Of a DNA stretch of 64,000 bases, positions 47,099 through 58,945 are shown piece by piece. The stretch is from Kryptolebias marmoratus (taxonomy: Eukaryota; Chordata; Actinopteri; Cyprinodontiformes; Rivulidae), in assembly GCF_001649575.2 (NCBI RefSeq), contig NC_051450.1:7306094-7370093 (forward strand), in the 5' to 3' direction. Within the stretch, counting starts at the first letter, position 1. Every line of letters starts with the position of its first letter. The translations under genes and the position numbers were made by a program. Under the pieces are notes generated by a model, which worked only from the letters and a program-made list of their open reading frames with translations, made no database searches and was not told the origin of the DNA.

Positions 47099-47892
47099 TA
47101 GTGCTGGGCGATATAACGATACATATCGTTGGGACGATAGAAAGGTGTCTATCGTGATATATTTTCTTCTATAGTTTCTGTTGTTTCTATCATAATTGTA
47201 TCAATGATTCATGTAAATATTTCATAACGTAGGCTACGACGAATGTATTAGTGTTTTCACTTTGCATAAATTCAGTTTATATAAGTGATAAATAAGAAGA
47301 AAAAATAACTATTTTGCAAAGAACCTCCGTTTTGCGACATGACGCTGCTTTACGTGTGGGTTTGCGACACGCTTTACGGCAGCNNNNNNNNNNNNNNNNN
47401 NNNNNNNNNNNNNNNNNNNNNNNNNNCTAACTCTGCTAATGCTAATGCTAACTCTGCTATTAGACTGTTTTCTCATCTGACGCCAACACAACAAACCTCT
47501 TCTATCACTTAAAGAAGAACCACGAAAAAGAATATTTAACAATCCAAAAAGTGCAAGGTCAAACAAGTTGTAAAAGAGCTGGGAAAGTTGCGAAAAGTGA
47601 AACTATAGCCGGCCGAAGATAATAGAGTCTGTTGTCATTTGATACTGTTACGTCCTAACAGGTACATATATATAGCTGCACTAAAATACAGCAGATCTCA
47701 TTTGTGAAAGTTCAATTAAATGTCACTTCGAAATAAAGCTTGAAAAAAGTAAGAAATGAGATTATTTTTTCATATTTTTCAGAGAATAACTGACAACGTA
47801 CGTAATTGGGGTATATCGTGATATATACCGTTATCGTGATATAAAATTATCCATATAGTGATATAGGATTTTTTCCATATCGCCCAGCACTA
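47099..47892 (+). mobile_element. hAT-like element with perfect 8-bp duplication and BED-finger remnant
   Basis: ACCCCTAC flanks both sides (47091-47098, 47893-47900). Terminal inverted repeats are TAGTGCTGGGCGATAT and ATATCGCCCAGCACTA. Inside, the plus strand encodes TTNLFYHLKKNHEKEY, which fits the second half of a BED zinc finger, the usual N-terminal domain of hAT transposases. It is an internally deleted copy; 43 bases (47384-47426) are N. Confidence 0.85.
47384..47426. other. Assembly gap (43 N)
   Basis: Run of N inside the hAT element, just before a GCTAATGCTAATGCTAAC repeat. Confidence 0.99.
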
Positions 47893-48059
47893 ACCCCTAC
47901 ATTAAAACAGATTGGCGTAACTGGATTCCATTTCTGTTAATTTTGTGGACTGTACAGCTAAAATAAACGACCCAAAATGGGCAGGTTTTTCTTTTTTTGG
48001 AAAAACTACTGGAAGAATATGAAGAGAAATTATATTTATATAATATATTTTTGTTCAGT

Positions 48060-48240
48060 GTTTTGGTTAAACAGGATGCTCAGCTACTACCATGCCAAAT
48101 TTAGCTCAAGATAGTAAAACTGACTGAGTTATAACAATTTATGTGTTAATGTCAACTAGCCGTGACAGCCATCTTGAATCAGACTGACTCCAAAACGTAA
48201 TCATTTGTAGACATTGATCCAAGGAATATTTCCTGAAAGC
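48060..48240 (+). repeat. Dispersed repeat family A, copy
   Basis: CAGCTACTACCATGCCAAAT, AGCCGTGACAGCCATCTTGA and ATCAGACTGACTCCAAAACG match the reference copy. Confidence 0.6.
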
Positions 48241-48244
48241 CACA

Positions 48245-49700
48245 GTGAAGCCCAGAATTTATGAAAAAGTGAATTTATGTTGAAGCTTAAATAAATAAAG
48301 TCTGAACCTTATGTTAATCCATTTTAGCTGAAAGGAAAAAGAGTCAAAGAAACTTTAAGAAAACGTAGAGGTGGTGAGGTAAAATCTGAATATACTGTTC
48401 ACTGAGAGTCCCTCCCTCCTCTCCATGTGAACTCTTTAAGATGTCCATATTATGTTTTTGTGATTTTTTTAAGCTGTGGTAAGGTATTTTTATTAGAAAC
48501 CAGCAAACAAAAAAGTGAATAAAAAGGAAAATGTAAGAAATGAAAGTCTTTTATAAAAACATTTCCTGGAAAAATGTTCTGACTAGTAAATAAAACATAT
48601 CAGTTAAAAGTAAATTTCATATTTTTCTGTATGAATATTTCAACATTTTTTAAAAAGCATGGCAACTGTATTTCACTTTTCAGGGAAATACGTGAAAAAA
48701 TTTGTATCTCGTTATGATGTCTGTTGTCCAACAACACTTCAGCATCCCTGCAGATGCCGGGTATCAAACCCCCCAGATCGTCCAGTTGAAAGATGACGCC
48801 CCACCACCCCGCACCACCATGGGCGGCTAAAGCCCCCCCTGTCTCTGAATGGCAATGGGTTTCGGAAAGTAGTCCCCAACAGGAAGCAGATGGATTTACT
48901 ATAATGGAGGTTTACAGTTACAGCCGCCAGCTGTCTACGTGTTCAGCAGATACTTAATTATTCATGAGAAAAGGAAACCCCACAAACCACTGCTCGAAAG
49001 TACACATGGTTGGAAACATATTTCAAACACAAATGAATGGATTTATTAAAAATCAAAAACAAAACAGACATTCTTTACAAACTAGAGGGGCCAGATTTTG
49101 AATATTAGTTGAATCCTTTAAAACCACTTAGCCAGTTACATTTATTTTAATCAGTGACATTAGTGCAAATGTGACAGTTCGGAGTCTAAAGTCTAAAGTC
49201 TAAAATGCAACAAATTTGGAAAACGTCCGTCAACATAAAGCCACTTAAGGAACTCCTACACTATCAATACTCCCCAAATAGGTTCTTCTTGATATGTTTC
49301 CACAATCCCAATATGCTCTTGGGCACCTTCACCGTACTGTATGTCAGAAGCACATTCCTGCAATGATACTATGCCAAACAACCACGCTTCGGTCCTCACA
49401 CTGGTATGACTGTCCCTGATCGGGTCATAGCCTGATGGTTGAGGCCAACACAGCCAGTCTTGCTTCATAAGCTCAATGATCAAGCCCCGCTGGTGCATTT
49501 AGGTTTCACATCATGAATATGCTGCCATTGCTGCCCCCACACTCCACTCTGGTCCCTGACACTCTGCTGCCATGGCAATGAATGATCGCAACCTCTGCTA
49601 CTCAGAGCTCTCCATGAGTTATCATGCCTTAACAGAAGGGTGGGCAGCTAGTTATCCCATACAGCACTGGGACTCGGAAGGAGGACCAGACCAACAGGCT
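48245..49700. other. No supported feature
   Basis: AT-rich to 49250, then about 450 bp of more even composition whose open frames I cannot assign. A short triplication of AGTCTAA lies at 49180-49202. Confidence 0.3.
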
Positions 49701-49704
49701 AAAC

Positions 49705-49754
49705 TCCATCCATCCATCCATCCATCCATCCATCCATCCATCCATCCATCCATC
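49705..49754. repeat. (CATC)n microsatellite
   Basis: Twelve or so units; the adjacent TTACCC...CTATAGGGTCACAGGGG unit suggests the tail of an older retroelement. Confidence 0.9.
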
Positions 49755-49779
49755 TTCTTACCCACTTTTCCCTATAGGG

Positions 49780-50003
49780 CACGTGTGTCAAACTCCGTTC
49801 CTCCGGGGCTGCTCTCCTGCGTATTTTAGTTATTTTCTTGGTTTAAAACACGTGGTTTAAATGATGACTTGTGGACATGCTTCTGGAGAACCTGATGATT
49901 TGGTGAGGAGGTAATTAAACTATTTGAATCAGGTGTGTTGGAGCAGAAAAACCTCAAACTTCCAGGACAGTGGAGCTTTGAGGCCTGGAGTTTGACACTC
50001 CTG
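49780..50003. mobile_element. 224-bp hAT MITE with perfect 8-bp duplication
   Basis: CTATAGGG lies on both sides (49772-49779 and 50004-50011). The ends are CACGTGTGTCAAACTC and GAGTTTGACACTCCTG, inverted. It interrupts the repeat that follows the CATC run; joining the flanks gives TTTTCCCTATAGGGTCACAG. Confidence 0.9.
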
Positions 50004-50379
50004 CTATAGGGTCACAGGGGAGCTGGTACTTGTCTCCATCAGTTCTGCTAAAAATAAATGTTATAATTAGCTACAAATCTGATTTTGATTAGCTGCTAAA
50101 AGTAGGCATTGTACCCTGGAAATGTGAACAATTATATATTTAATGATGAACATCCACATGAAGCATTTGTAATAAAAAATAAGCTTGTTTTGCAGTATTT
50201 TCAACACTATAAATAAATGATCAACATCAAATTTCTTTTTGTATTTGTATATTGAAAAAAAATTTCATTTTCGTTGGGTTTGAACAGGTCCACTGAAGTC
50301 ATTATATACCTACATCATCTACCTTCTTTGACACTGTTGTGGCATCAGCCACATTCCGTGGTGCGGTCTGCAGGAGCAG

Positions 50380-50500
50380 CAGCTGAGGGGAACCAGTTCA
50401 GCCCATCTGATGCTGCCAGGATCCAGTGCAGGAGGACTGTAGCCCAACTGACATCCCTCCTGGACAATGTCTCTCACCCCATGCATGTCACCGTGACACT
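50380..50500 (+). mobile_element. Small LINE 3' remnant
   Basis: ARIQCRRTVAQLTSLLDNVS then HPMH resembles the LINE tail 'R....L.SLLDN.SHPLH'. Very short. Confidence 0.4.
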
Positions 50501-50504
50501 GGAA

Positions 50505-51770
50505 ATCTCTTACATGCCTGTTTCTTTTTGCACAGAGCTCCATATTCATCTGCATACTCCGTTTTAGCATTCTTAGCATAAGCATAAAAACTTGGTTTTT
50601 TCACATCAATGCTGATGTGATGATGATGAGTTCTTACACAGAACTCAGATGGCAACACACACAATATTCTTACCTACAACATGTATACTGCTGGAGGAAA
50701 AACATTTTTCCAGCTTCTGGGTTTGTTTCTACATGTCCCACATGCTTCTAAGTGTTTTCCTGCTGCCCCACCCACACATTCCCGTGCAGCCTACAGGCTT
50801 TACTGCTCGCTGGGCGTGAAGAAAATCAGTTTTCCAAAACTAATGAACTGTTTACAATAAATGAAACCTCCACAAAAATAAGGTTGATCACAAAGAAGAT
50901 CTGAGTATTTTGCAACTGAATATGTTCTGCAGGTTGGTTTCATAATGGCAGACGAGAAGTGATTATGATTTTTTTATTTGTTTTTGAATCTGACACTAAA
51001 ATATAACAGGCCTGTTCAGGCTCATATCAAAAATACTAAATGGAAAAATGGACCACATTATTGAATTTGATTAGACTATTTAATTGGTCAGGTTGACATG
51101 ACCCGAAATTTGTTCTGTGTGTGAAAGCGAGGGTAATGTAGTAACACATTGGCAGCTCTGACCAACACATAACTTTAAATGGCTGATGGATCATCCATGT
51201 ACTAATGGACGGACGAAGATAGTTTGTGACCACAGGCGCCTGCTTTATGGAGCAGGTAGAGCAGCTGCACCCCCAATTTATAATGTTGGGGTGCAAACCT
51301 GTGTTTTTGAAAAGCAGGCAGTGGTTTATCGACTCATATTTTACTTTCTAAAAAGAACAATATTGAAAAGAATCGCTATGTTCTTCACCCCCCACCCCCC
51401 CTCAGCTTTGAGTTGGTTCGATCCAACCTCAGCTACACCAGTGGTAGCTGCTGCGATGTAAAAAAAAAGAAAGAAAGAAAGTTGTTTTTTAAGGTTTAAA
51501 ACTTTTGCTATGATTCAGACATATTCAAATAAGAATATTAAGATTACTATTTAGGAGTACAAGACATACAAGTTAATGAAACATTAATGCTGACCTTATT
51601 GTCATCAACCCAGCGCTCACTGTAGACAACTACTTTTGGGATAGACTAAATATGACCTAAAAGTAAGTGTAATAATGTCAACATCATATTTAAGTAAATC
51701 AGGGCATTTCACCATGATTAGTTTAAGCTCAAATGGACATAAAAACCCTTGACTTGATTTGAACCAATTA
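50505..51770. other. No supported gene
   Basis: A segment at 51395-51450 (GAGTTGGTTCGATCCAACCT, CAGCTACACCAGTGGTAGCT) is inverted at 55057-55110, marking two copies of an unidentified repeat. Nothing else is clear. Confidence 0.35.
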
Positions 51771-51773
51771 GAA

Positions 51774-52245
51774 TGTTAGGATTCGGTTTTGTATGTTTTT
51801 TTTTGTATTTAGTGTTTTGCTTCTGGTCTCTTTTTGGGTTTGGGTTTGTTGTCTCTTGTGCTGTTTTCATGTGGTCTTTTTCTGTGTCTGTCAATATTCA
51901 CCTCTCCGTCTGTCACTTGTTTACTTGTCATGCCTATCTCCACCTGCTCCTGGTTTCATAATCATCTCACCTGTGCCCACATTTCCTAATTACCTCCTGT
52001 GTTTAAAACCTGGTCATTTCCTCCACTCACTGCTGGTTCATTGTCACTTTCTCGTTTCATGCTCTGTCCAGTTGTCCTCCCGTCTTGTCTCAGGTTTGCT
52101 TGTGTCTCATTCCTGCATTTTGTTATGTTTAGTTTGCTGCCACGTCAGCCTTTGTTTTGTGTTTATTGTAAATAAATTAGTTTTCTTTTAGTTTTTACAA
52201 TGAGTCTGCGCTCTGGGTTCGCCTCCAATTCCCCACACCATGACA
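51774..52245 (+). mobile_element. Solo LTR of a Gypsy-type retrotransposon
   Basis: Starts TGTTAGG and ends CCATGACA. It contains a TTTAAAA box before CCTGGTCA and an AATAAA signal near 52170. The flanking AGAA (in TAGAA / GAGAA) is a four-of-five base target duplication. The sequence GCTGCCACGTCAGCCTTTGT and ACAATGAGTCTGCGC are familiar from fish LTRs. No internal region is attached. Confidence 0.72.
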
Positions 52246-52679
52246 GAGAATACATTGCAAAACCCTTTACCAACTAAGCATGTGCTGATAGTTAAGACTA
52301 TTGCTTGTCCTTATGTAGAGGCTATTACATTCCAATTTTGTTACCCCATTTTGTTACGAAATCAGGCACCCATGATCATGACCATGAATATATACACTAT
52401 ATATTATAATATAGTAATATACTATCATACAAATATATATATATATATTAAACCTATGGTTAATGACAGTTAGAAAGTAATTTCCAGATTGTGTTTACCC
52501 GACCAATGAAAATAGTCCTGTGGCCCGTTTTTCCATTTAAAATTTTTAATCTAAGCCTAAAATTCAAAGTATGAAAAATGAGTCCTTTTCATTTTTTGTT
52601 ATCAGACTCCAATACGATAAACAAAATATTCACTTACCTTTTTTATTTTTGATTGTCAACTAAAAATGGAAAAAAAATC

Positions 52680-53580
52680 GAATGATACACAAATTGTTGT
52701 TAACGCAATTTAAACGTGACCGCCATCAGACTCCAGTCACAAAATATTTCTGATAAAATGGACAACCAGTCCATCTTCATGCTGCTTCTGGCCGCTCAGA
52801 AACCCTAGACGGAGCCACGTCCTGCACAGGTGTGAGCTTTCAGAAATGAAATGATCGTCGCGGAACCAAAATAGGCGTGGAGCACAACTGAGCTGTGCTG
52901 ACGTGGAAACGTAACGTATTAAATGTGTGACGGACATCTCACTCATCGTTTTCAAAACATGATGAAATAACTCAGTTTAGCCATTCTCTTTGTGGTTAAT
53001 TTTTTGTTTTTAACTAAATGCAAAGTTTCTGTGCGTCATCATTATTCTTCCCCCAGTAACAAACCTATTTCCTGTTTAATCCAACGACCAGGTCAAATGC
53101 CACACGCTGTATTACAGAAGTAAATTTGAATGCTACACATGTTAACATGTGTGTATCAATTCTGAGGTTGTATGACTGGAGCCTACAAAATTATTATCTG
53201 CCATGCTTGTTTTTATTTCCTTTTGCACTTTTGAAACAGGAGCAACACACTGAAAATAGAAACAAACTGAAGTATCGATCCCATCACCCTAGTTAAATAC
53301 CAATGTTGGTATTAAAATATCAATATTTGGATTGATCCACACACCTCTATTTCAACAATGCAAAAAGTGGGATGAAATGTGACATGACCATTCAGAATGA
53401 GGTCGCTTTGAAAAACATCAGGTATCTAATTTGGTATCACATATAAACATGACAGGGGTTTGAGTTGGATAAATGGATTTCTGATATTTACACTGCCATA
53501 AAAAATTCAGATATGGTTCACATATAGACCAAAAATATGAGATTTGGGCCAATTTTGCAATGCAGTATGAACGTAGCCTT
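52680..53580. mobile_element. Diverged copy of the TTCACACTGCAGG DNA element
   Basis: CGCCATCAGACTCCAGTCAC at the left, then GGTCGCTTTGAAAAACATCA, GGTATCACATATAAACATGA and a right end GCAATGCAGTATGAACGTAG match the order in 43970-44609. It carries about 300 bp more in the middle than that copy. Confidence 0.55.
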
Positions 53581-54514
53581 GGATCATTTTATGCTGAGAT
53601 ATGATGATGTCGTAGCTGACTTGGTCAAACCTTGTATGCAGGGCTATGCACAATCTCATGTGACCGTACAAGATCTCACAAAATCTGTCAGCATTCAGAG
53701 TATATGCATATGAATTCCTTCAAAGAATGCTAGGTTTTTATTTATTCTTTATCAACTTTTGTTGTTAAAATAAAGATTTTACTCACATAAGAGTTACACA
53801 TACATAAAAGCAAAAATGGGCCATCAAAAATTGACAGTTGGTTAACTGACATTTAATTAATGTCAATTAATAAAGTTGGTGTGGTGACATCCAGGCAGAA
53901 CTGATGTCAGTAAAAATGAATCAGTAAAAAGGTCAACATTCATGAATTAGCCAGAGCCCACTCTCTTTGCTAACTGCCTGTAGTCAAACCCGGCTCTCGG
54001 TTCAACAAAGACTTCCATTCACTGCTGCCTCATACCAACATGTAGCACAAAAAAAGCAGCATAACTTTGGTTTCCCCTGACAAAACAAGGCAGATGACCC
54101 CTCATCTCCCTCCGTAAGTCTGGCTCAGCCTTGGGTTCCCTCCTGTCAAAATGTATTTGCTCTTTTCTAGAACAAAGCTAAACAAGCAGGGCTCTGACAC
54201 TACTAAATGAGGTTCTTGGTAAAGAAATGGTTTTAGCAAATGGTTTAAATCATGAGGGGTGGATAGTAAAAGGACATGAAACCAACTGTATGGGGTTAAA
54301 TTTCTATAGTCCACATTACCCATATTCATAGTTTTACATGTTATTCCTCCCATTTAAGTACAATAGATTCTGATCTTGTGATTTCAGATATCTCTAAAGT
54401 GGATCCAACGCTTAACTTTGCTGTTACATACACACACCCCTCCCCCTTTAATTTTACCATTGATTTAACCCAATGAAGTGTTGTGTCATCCATTGGTATT
54501 TAATTACATGACAA

Positions 54515-54868
54515 CATCCATCCATCCATCCATCCATCCATTTTTTTCCGCTTATCCGGGGTCGGGTCGCGGGGGTAGCAGCTTAACCAGGGAGACCCAG
54601 ACTTCCCTCTCCCCAGCCACTTGGGTCAGCTCTTCCGGGGGAATCCCAAGGTGTTCCCAGGCCAGCCAAGAAACAGTCCCTCCAGCGTGTCCTGGGTCTT
54701 CCCCGGGGCCTCCTCCCGGTGGGACATGCCCGGAATACCTGGCGTCCAGGGGGCATCCTAACTAGATGCCTGAGCCACCTCAACTGGCTCCTCTCGACGA
54801 GGAGGAGCAGCGGCTCTACTCTGAGTCCCTCCCGGATGACCAAGCTTCTCCCCCTGTCTCTAAGGGAC
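54515..54868 (-). mobile_element. Rex3-like 3' end, youngest-looking copy
   Basis: A (CATC)n run at 54515-54540 is the GATG tail. On the minus strand it encodes EPLLLLVERSQLRWLRHLVR, PPGRQVFRACPTGRRPRGRP and RTRWRDC. The frame is open for about 90 codons, so it is less decayed than the 5.2- and 27.5-kb copies, though cut at its 5' end near 54868. Confidence 0.8.
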
Positions 54869-54949
54869 ATGACAAGACAACAAACCATAGCAAAATGCCA
54901 TGATTTATTTAAATCTGAAACCAGAAATAGAGGTTTACAAAACATTCAC

Positions 54950-56700
54950 TTTTAGGCATATGTAGTCCTATTTTAGCCTAGACCTTTGCTCAACCTAAAT
55001 AATAATCACCTGCACTGGGTATTTGTCAATATCAGGTCAGCGTAAGGGGATTTAAACTCTTTAAGAAAACGACTCAGCAGCTACTGGTGTAGCTGAGTTG
55101 GACTGAACCAACTCAGACCTGTGAGAGGGGAGTGTAGAAGGTAAAAAAAAAAGAAACAGAATCAATAAACCCAACAATGCTTTTATTTTATTGCTGAGCG
55201 TGATAACATCCATCCACTCCAGTGTGTGTGACCACCCAAACTGGGAGGGGGGCCTAAAGCAGACCCTTAGGAACAACACTGAAGGTCTCTGAGAGTAATA
55301 AAGCACCGTCCGAAGGTACTTTCACAAAGCAGTTCAGCAAAATGGCAGCAAAGACCAGTCCGTCTTTAAGCTCTGACCGTTCATGTGTGAAAGTGCCTTG
55401 TGGGACCCTCATGCGTCTACGTCTGTCGCTACAGAGATTAAAGGTTCTGTTAGAAACACATTACTCCTTTTTACTAGTTTGTTTACTACAAAATACTACA
55501 CCGAAAGCTTAAAAACATAACACTGGAATGCTGCTGGAATCATTAGGCGCAAATATTTACACTTTACTGAATTCAACGTAAAACTAAGTCGCTGAAGTCA
55601 AACACAGACCCAACAACTTGCCGAAAGTCTAAAATGAAAGAGCCTAGTGGTACATTTTGAGCTCCATCTATACACAGTTTCACAGCTGATTTGCATGTCC
55701 CTCTAACCGAAATGCTGGTTTAAGTGGCCTCTTATGGGCAACAAAAAAAAGTGTCTGGAGGAAAGTAGAGCAATGCTTTTCACAAGGATTGACACTCTCC
55801 AAGGTTCACTGAGCTGGCTGGGCCTCTGCAGCACTTGTTATGCAAATGAAGTAGTGAATGCATGATGGCGTACTCCTGTTACTGTTGGTTACTCAGAAAA
55901 AATGAAGGCCATACGTCTAACTCTGATTTCTTATACACAAGTGATCAGAGCAAGATTTCTCTGAATTGAATTATAGCATTATTGATGGGTGGGAATTGTC
56001 TTTAATGTGCGTGTACATAAATGTGACTATATTTGTATAGAAGTATATATCAGTGTTTCTCTAAAACTGATGACAATTAAAACATTTAATGCATAATGAT
56101 TGGAGCATATATTTTGTGTCAAAGCCACCAGAGAGCAATGCGGCCACCTATTGTGCAGCCATTTCTTTTAAAAATGACGGCTTATTGTGTGAATGGCTAA
56201 AACTGTATCCTTGCTGTATAACGTGTCTGCAATTTCTTTTTAACCATTCAGTTGACAGACCTGCTATTAATTGCAAAAAAAAGTCTTCTTCATGAAGCAC
56301 AAAATACTATCAAAGTGACTGAAAGAAGCTCAAAATCACAAGAACTTTGTTCACGTTTTCCCACAACCATTTTTTTCAACCGATTTATTTTTAATGGCAT
56401 ATTCTTTTGTCCAAGCTGGTGCATGTCTTTCCCTTTACAGAATTGTTTGTTTTGGCGGCCATTTTGAACTGAGGGCTGTGTCAGTGCTTGGTGTTTCATT
56501 TGAGCCCTATGAGCAAAGTGAAGTTATGAGAATGAATGAACTCAGACCAGTTTGCTGTTCCACTGACTAAGGATTGCTGTACTGGATCTTTCCTTTTCCA
56601 CATGAAAAGGGTTGCACTTCTACAGTGACTTTGGTGAGTTTGGCTCTTGTGAAGTATAATCAAACTTTGATATTTTGATTGCTAAAATGAGGTTACGCTT
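54950..56700. other. No supported gene
   Basis: Apart from the inverted partner of 51395-51450 at 55057-55110, nothing recognisable. Composition is AT-rich. Confidence 0.35.
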
Positions 56701-56731
56701 AGCTTATGATAAAATAATCACAAAGAACAGT

Positions 56732-57039
56732 TGTTTCTGTGGGGTGAAGGAGACTCCAGGACATCATGACAGGGGCGAGTGAGATTAGGTAGCCGTCCTT
56801 GAGACGGAAAAACAAGCTGCTGCAGCTGTTTGTGTGCAGAAAACCTTGGTCTTGGGCTCGGTTCACAGTATAAAAAGGAGGTGAAAGGGGAATCACCTCA
56901 GACACAACTGGGAACAGGTTGCTGTTCCTTCTTATTGGTGAGTTGTTTTCTCCATTCAGCTGAATGTTTAAATAAATGTATGATTGCTACTTAAACCTCT
57001 GGTCTGGACTTGTTTTGCGTGTCCGTCTTTTCTGCAACA
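56732..57039 (+). mobile_element. Possible LTR with TATA box and poly(A) signal
   Basis: TG...CA limits are guessed (TGTTTCTGTGGGG / TTCTGCAACA). It has TATAAAAAGG near 56871 and AATAAATG near 56973, in LTR order. No target duplication was found, so the borders are uncertain. Confidence 0.4.
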
Positions 57040-57109
57040 TCAAAGGATCCAGTAAGAGAAACTAAGTGGTCAGGTGAGATTCCTCTGAAAGGAGTGAATA
57101 CTAAAAACT

Positions 57110-58492
57110 TGGTTTTCTCAACACTCTTTTCTTTTTGTTTGTATGGAGTGCACTTTTGGCTTGTTGTAGGGCTGCTTTATCTCTAACATGGTCATACTGT
57201 CCATTGTATTTAAATAGAGGCAGGATGTCCAGTTCTGTCCTCATTGGTCTTCCTCTGAGAAGTTGGAAAGGGGCTTCACCAGTTGTGGCATGAGGTGAAG
57301 CCTGGTGGCTGTGAAGCTTCTCAGTAACTCCAGGCTTCCATGGTCATTGTCTAGCTTGTGAAGCCTGAATTGTGTCTTTTAGTTCCTTGTCAAAGTGTTC
57401 CACACATCCTTTTGCTTGATGGTGGTATACTTTAGTTCTGATTGTGCTATTTCTGTGAACAAGCCCTGTTCAGAATCTGCAGCTTTATTGTGGTATTCAG
57501 GGAAACACATGAGAGGCGGTCTGCCACAATGTTCTGACTTCCTGGTTGGTACTGCATGTTGCACTGGAAATGCTTCAATCTATCTAACCAGTGAACAATT
57601 CTTATGCCAGCTCTATTTATCCCTTTAGTGCTTAGCAGAGGGGTGAGGGCTTCTTTCAACTGCCCACACACAAGAAAGAGCTTCTTTTTCTATAATAGAG
57701 TGCTTCCTCTCAGCTAGAGACAGGATGTGAGAAAGCAACAAAGCATTTCAAAATTATGTTTCAGTTTTTTGGCATACGGGTTGCAATGTGTTGTTTACTT
57801 GAACCTTGTGGATGAAGCCTTTAAGACATCCAAGATGATGGGCTGAAACAGAAATAACATTTTTCACCATGCATGGTTTTGTGTCAGTTGGAGGTTCTAT
57901 TGCATCATCCTCTTTAATGAAAGTCACTTCTCCATCAGTGATGTTAACCTGGAATGCTTTAATCAGGTCCAAGCCCAGAAGTGGTGATCCAGACTTCCCT
58001 GCATAGAATGATGCTGGAACTTTGTAATTTTGATTTGCTGCTCTTGATTAGTTTGTAGGCAGCCAGTGACAGGTAGGTCATATGTGACTGGTATAACTTT
58101 GGGTTCTGTCAGTGGATTTTGATTTGGCCATCCGTCTCCCTGAGCATTTATGACAAGTATGTAAATGTCTAATATTTTCCGCCACGTTGCAAATGGTATA
58201 GAAGGCTCACCAGTGTGATGCAGGAAAAGCAGTGGACTTGGTACTGAAGTGCTCATTCTCGTCACCAATTTTGTTGTAGCGGTTGTAATGAAATAGGAGA
58301 CGATGATTAAACTTATGAACCATGTGCCATTATGCCAGACACCATTACAGAATAAGTGTTTGCATCCTTCTTACTCTGTATTTATACCAACACGGTCTCC
58401 TCTGAAGCGCCCTCTAGCAACAAGAAGTAATTACAGCAATGGAACAGAACAAAAATGAATCCATTCCCTGTGTAAACCAAGGAACACAGTAA
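57110..58492 (-). mobile_element. Gypsy-type LTR retrotransposon remnant
   Basis: Read on the minus strand: an LTR-like segment with TATAAATAC (58272-58492), a likely primer-binding region (ATTGGTGACGAGAATG, about 58250), a gag-like start (TGEPSIPFATWRKILD), a protease-to-RT-like piece (about 57754-57972), the RNase H end (YQPGSQNIVADRLS, about 57560) and integrase-like C-terminal fragments (57150-57400; PHATTGEAPF). Large internal deletions separate them, and the 3' LTR is not recognised. Described only as a decayed copy. Confidence 0.7.
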
Positions 58493-58544
58493 GCAATATA
58501 TCTGTAAAATTAATTGAATTATAGCCCTTTTTTTTGTTTGTTTG

Positions 58545-58681
58545 TTTGTTTTCTGGAATCAGTTGACTATGGCGGTCATCTTGAATCAGGTTGACTCTAA
58601 ATGTCAATCAGTTGTAGATGTACAGCAAATAACTTCTTTTCATTCAATGGTTTATGTGATGTTTTGGTAACAGACACACAC
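58545..58681 (+). repeat. Dispersed repeat family A, interrupted by an LTR
   Basis: ATGGCGGTCATCTTGAATCA, GGTTGACTCTAAATGTCAAT and GTTTTGGTAACAGACACACA match the family. It resumes after 58945 (CACACACACAGAGGGAACG). Confidence 0.6.
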
Positions 58682-58945
58682 TGTTATGTGTGATTATCTC
58701 TATTCCCCTTTGTTTGCTTTTCCTTCAGGTGCTGATTGTTAGGTGAGACCAACCTGTGTGCTCCAGCCTTGACTGAATGATGACTTCAATGGGCCAGTCA
58801 TCTTGCTGGAGTTCTCTATATAAAGAGTCACCTTGCAGCGGCTCTGGACTCTACTCCGATATTTGCTGTGTGGTTTGCACTGTTTGCAGCACTTCTGCGG
58901 TTGTTGTGTTACCTGTCGCTTTCATTCATTTTAAGGATTGTAACA
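58682..58945 (+). mobile_element. 264-bp solo LTR with 5-bp duplication
   Basis: Ends TGTTATGTG and GATTGTAACA, with TGTTA/TAACA inverted tips. CACAC precedes (58677-58681) and follows (58946-58950); the site is CA-rich, which weakens that evidence. TATATAAAGAG lies near 58818. Removing it rejoins the family A repeat. Confidence 0.65.

Noticed and set aside
49256..49498. Minus-strand 80-codon frame as a gene
   Set aside because: Looks protein-like in composition, but no start context, domain or splice border supports it; left unassigned.
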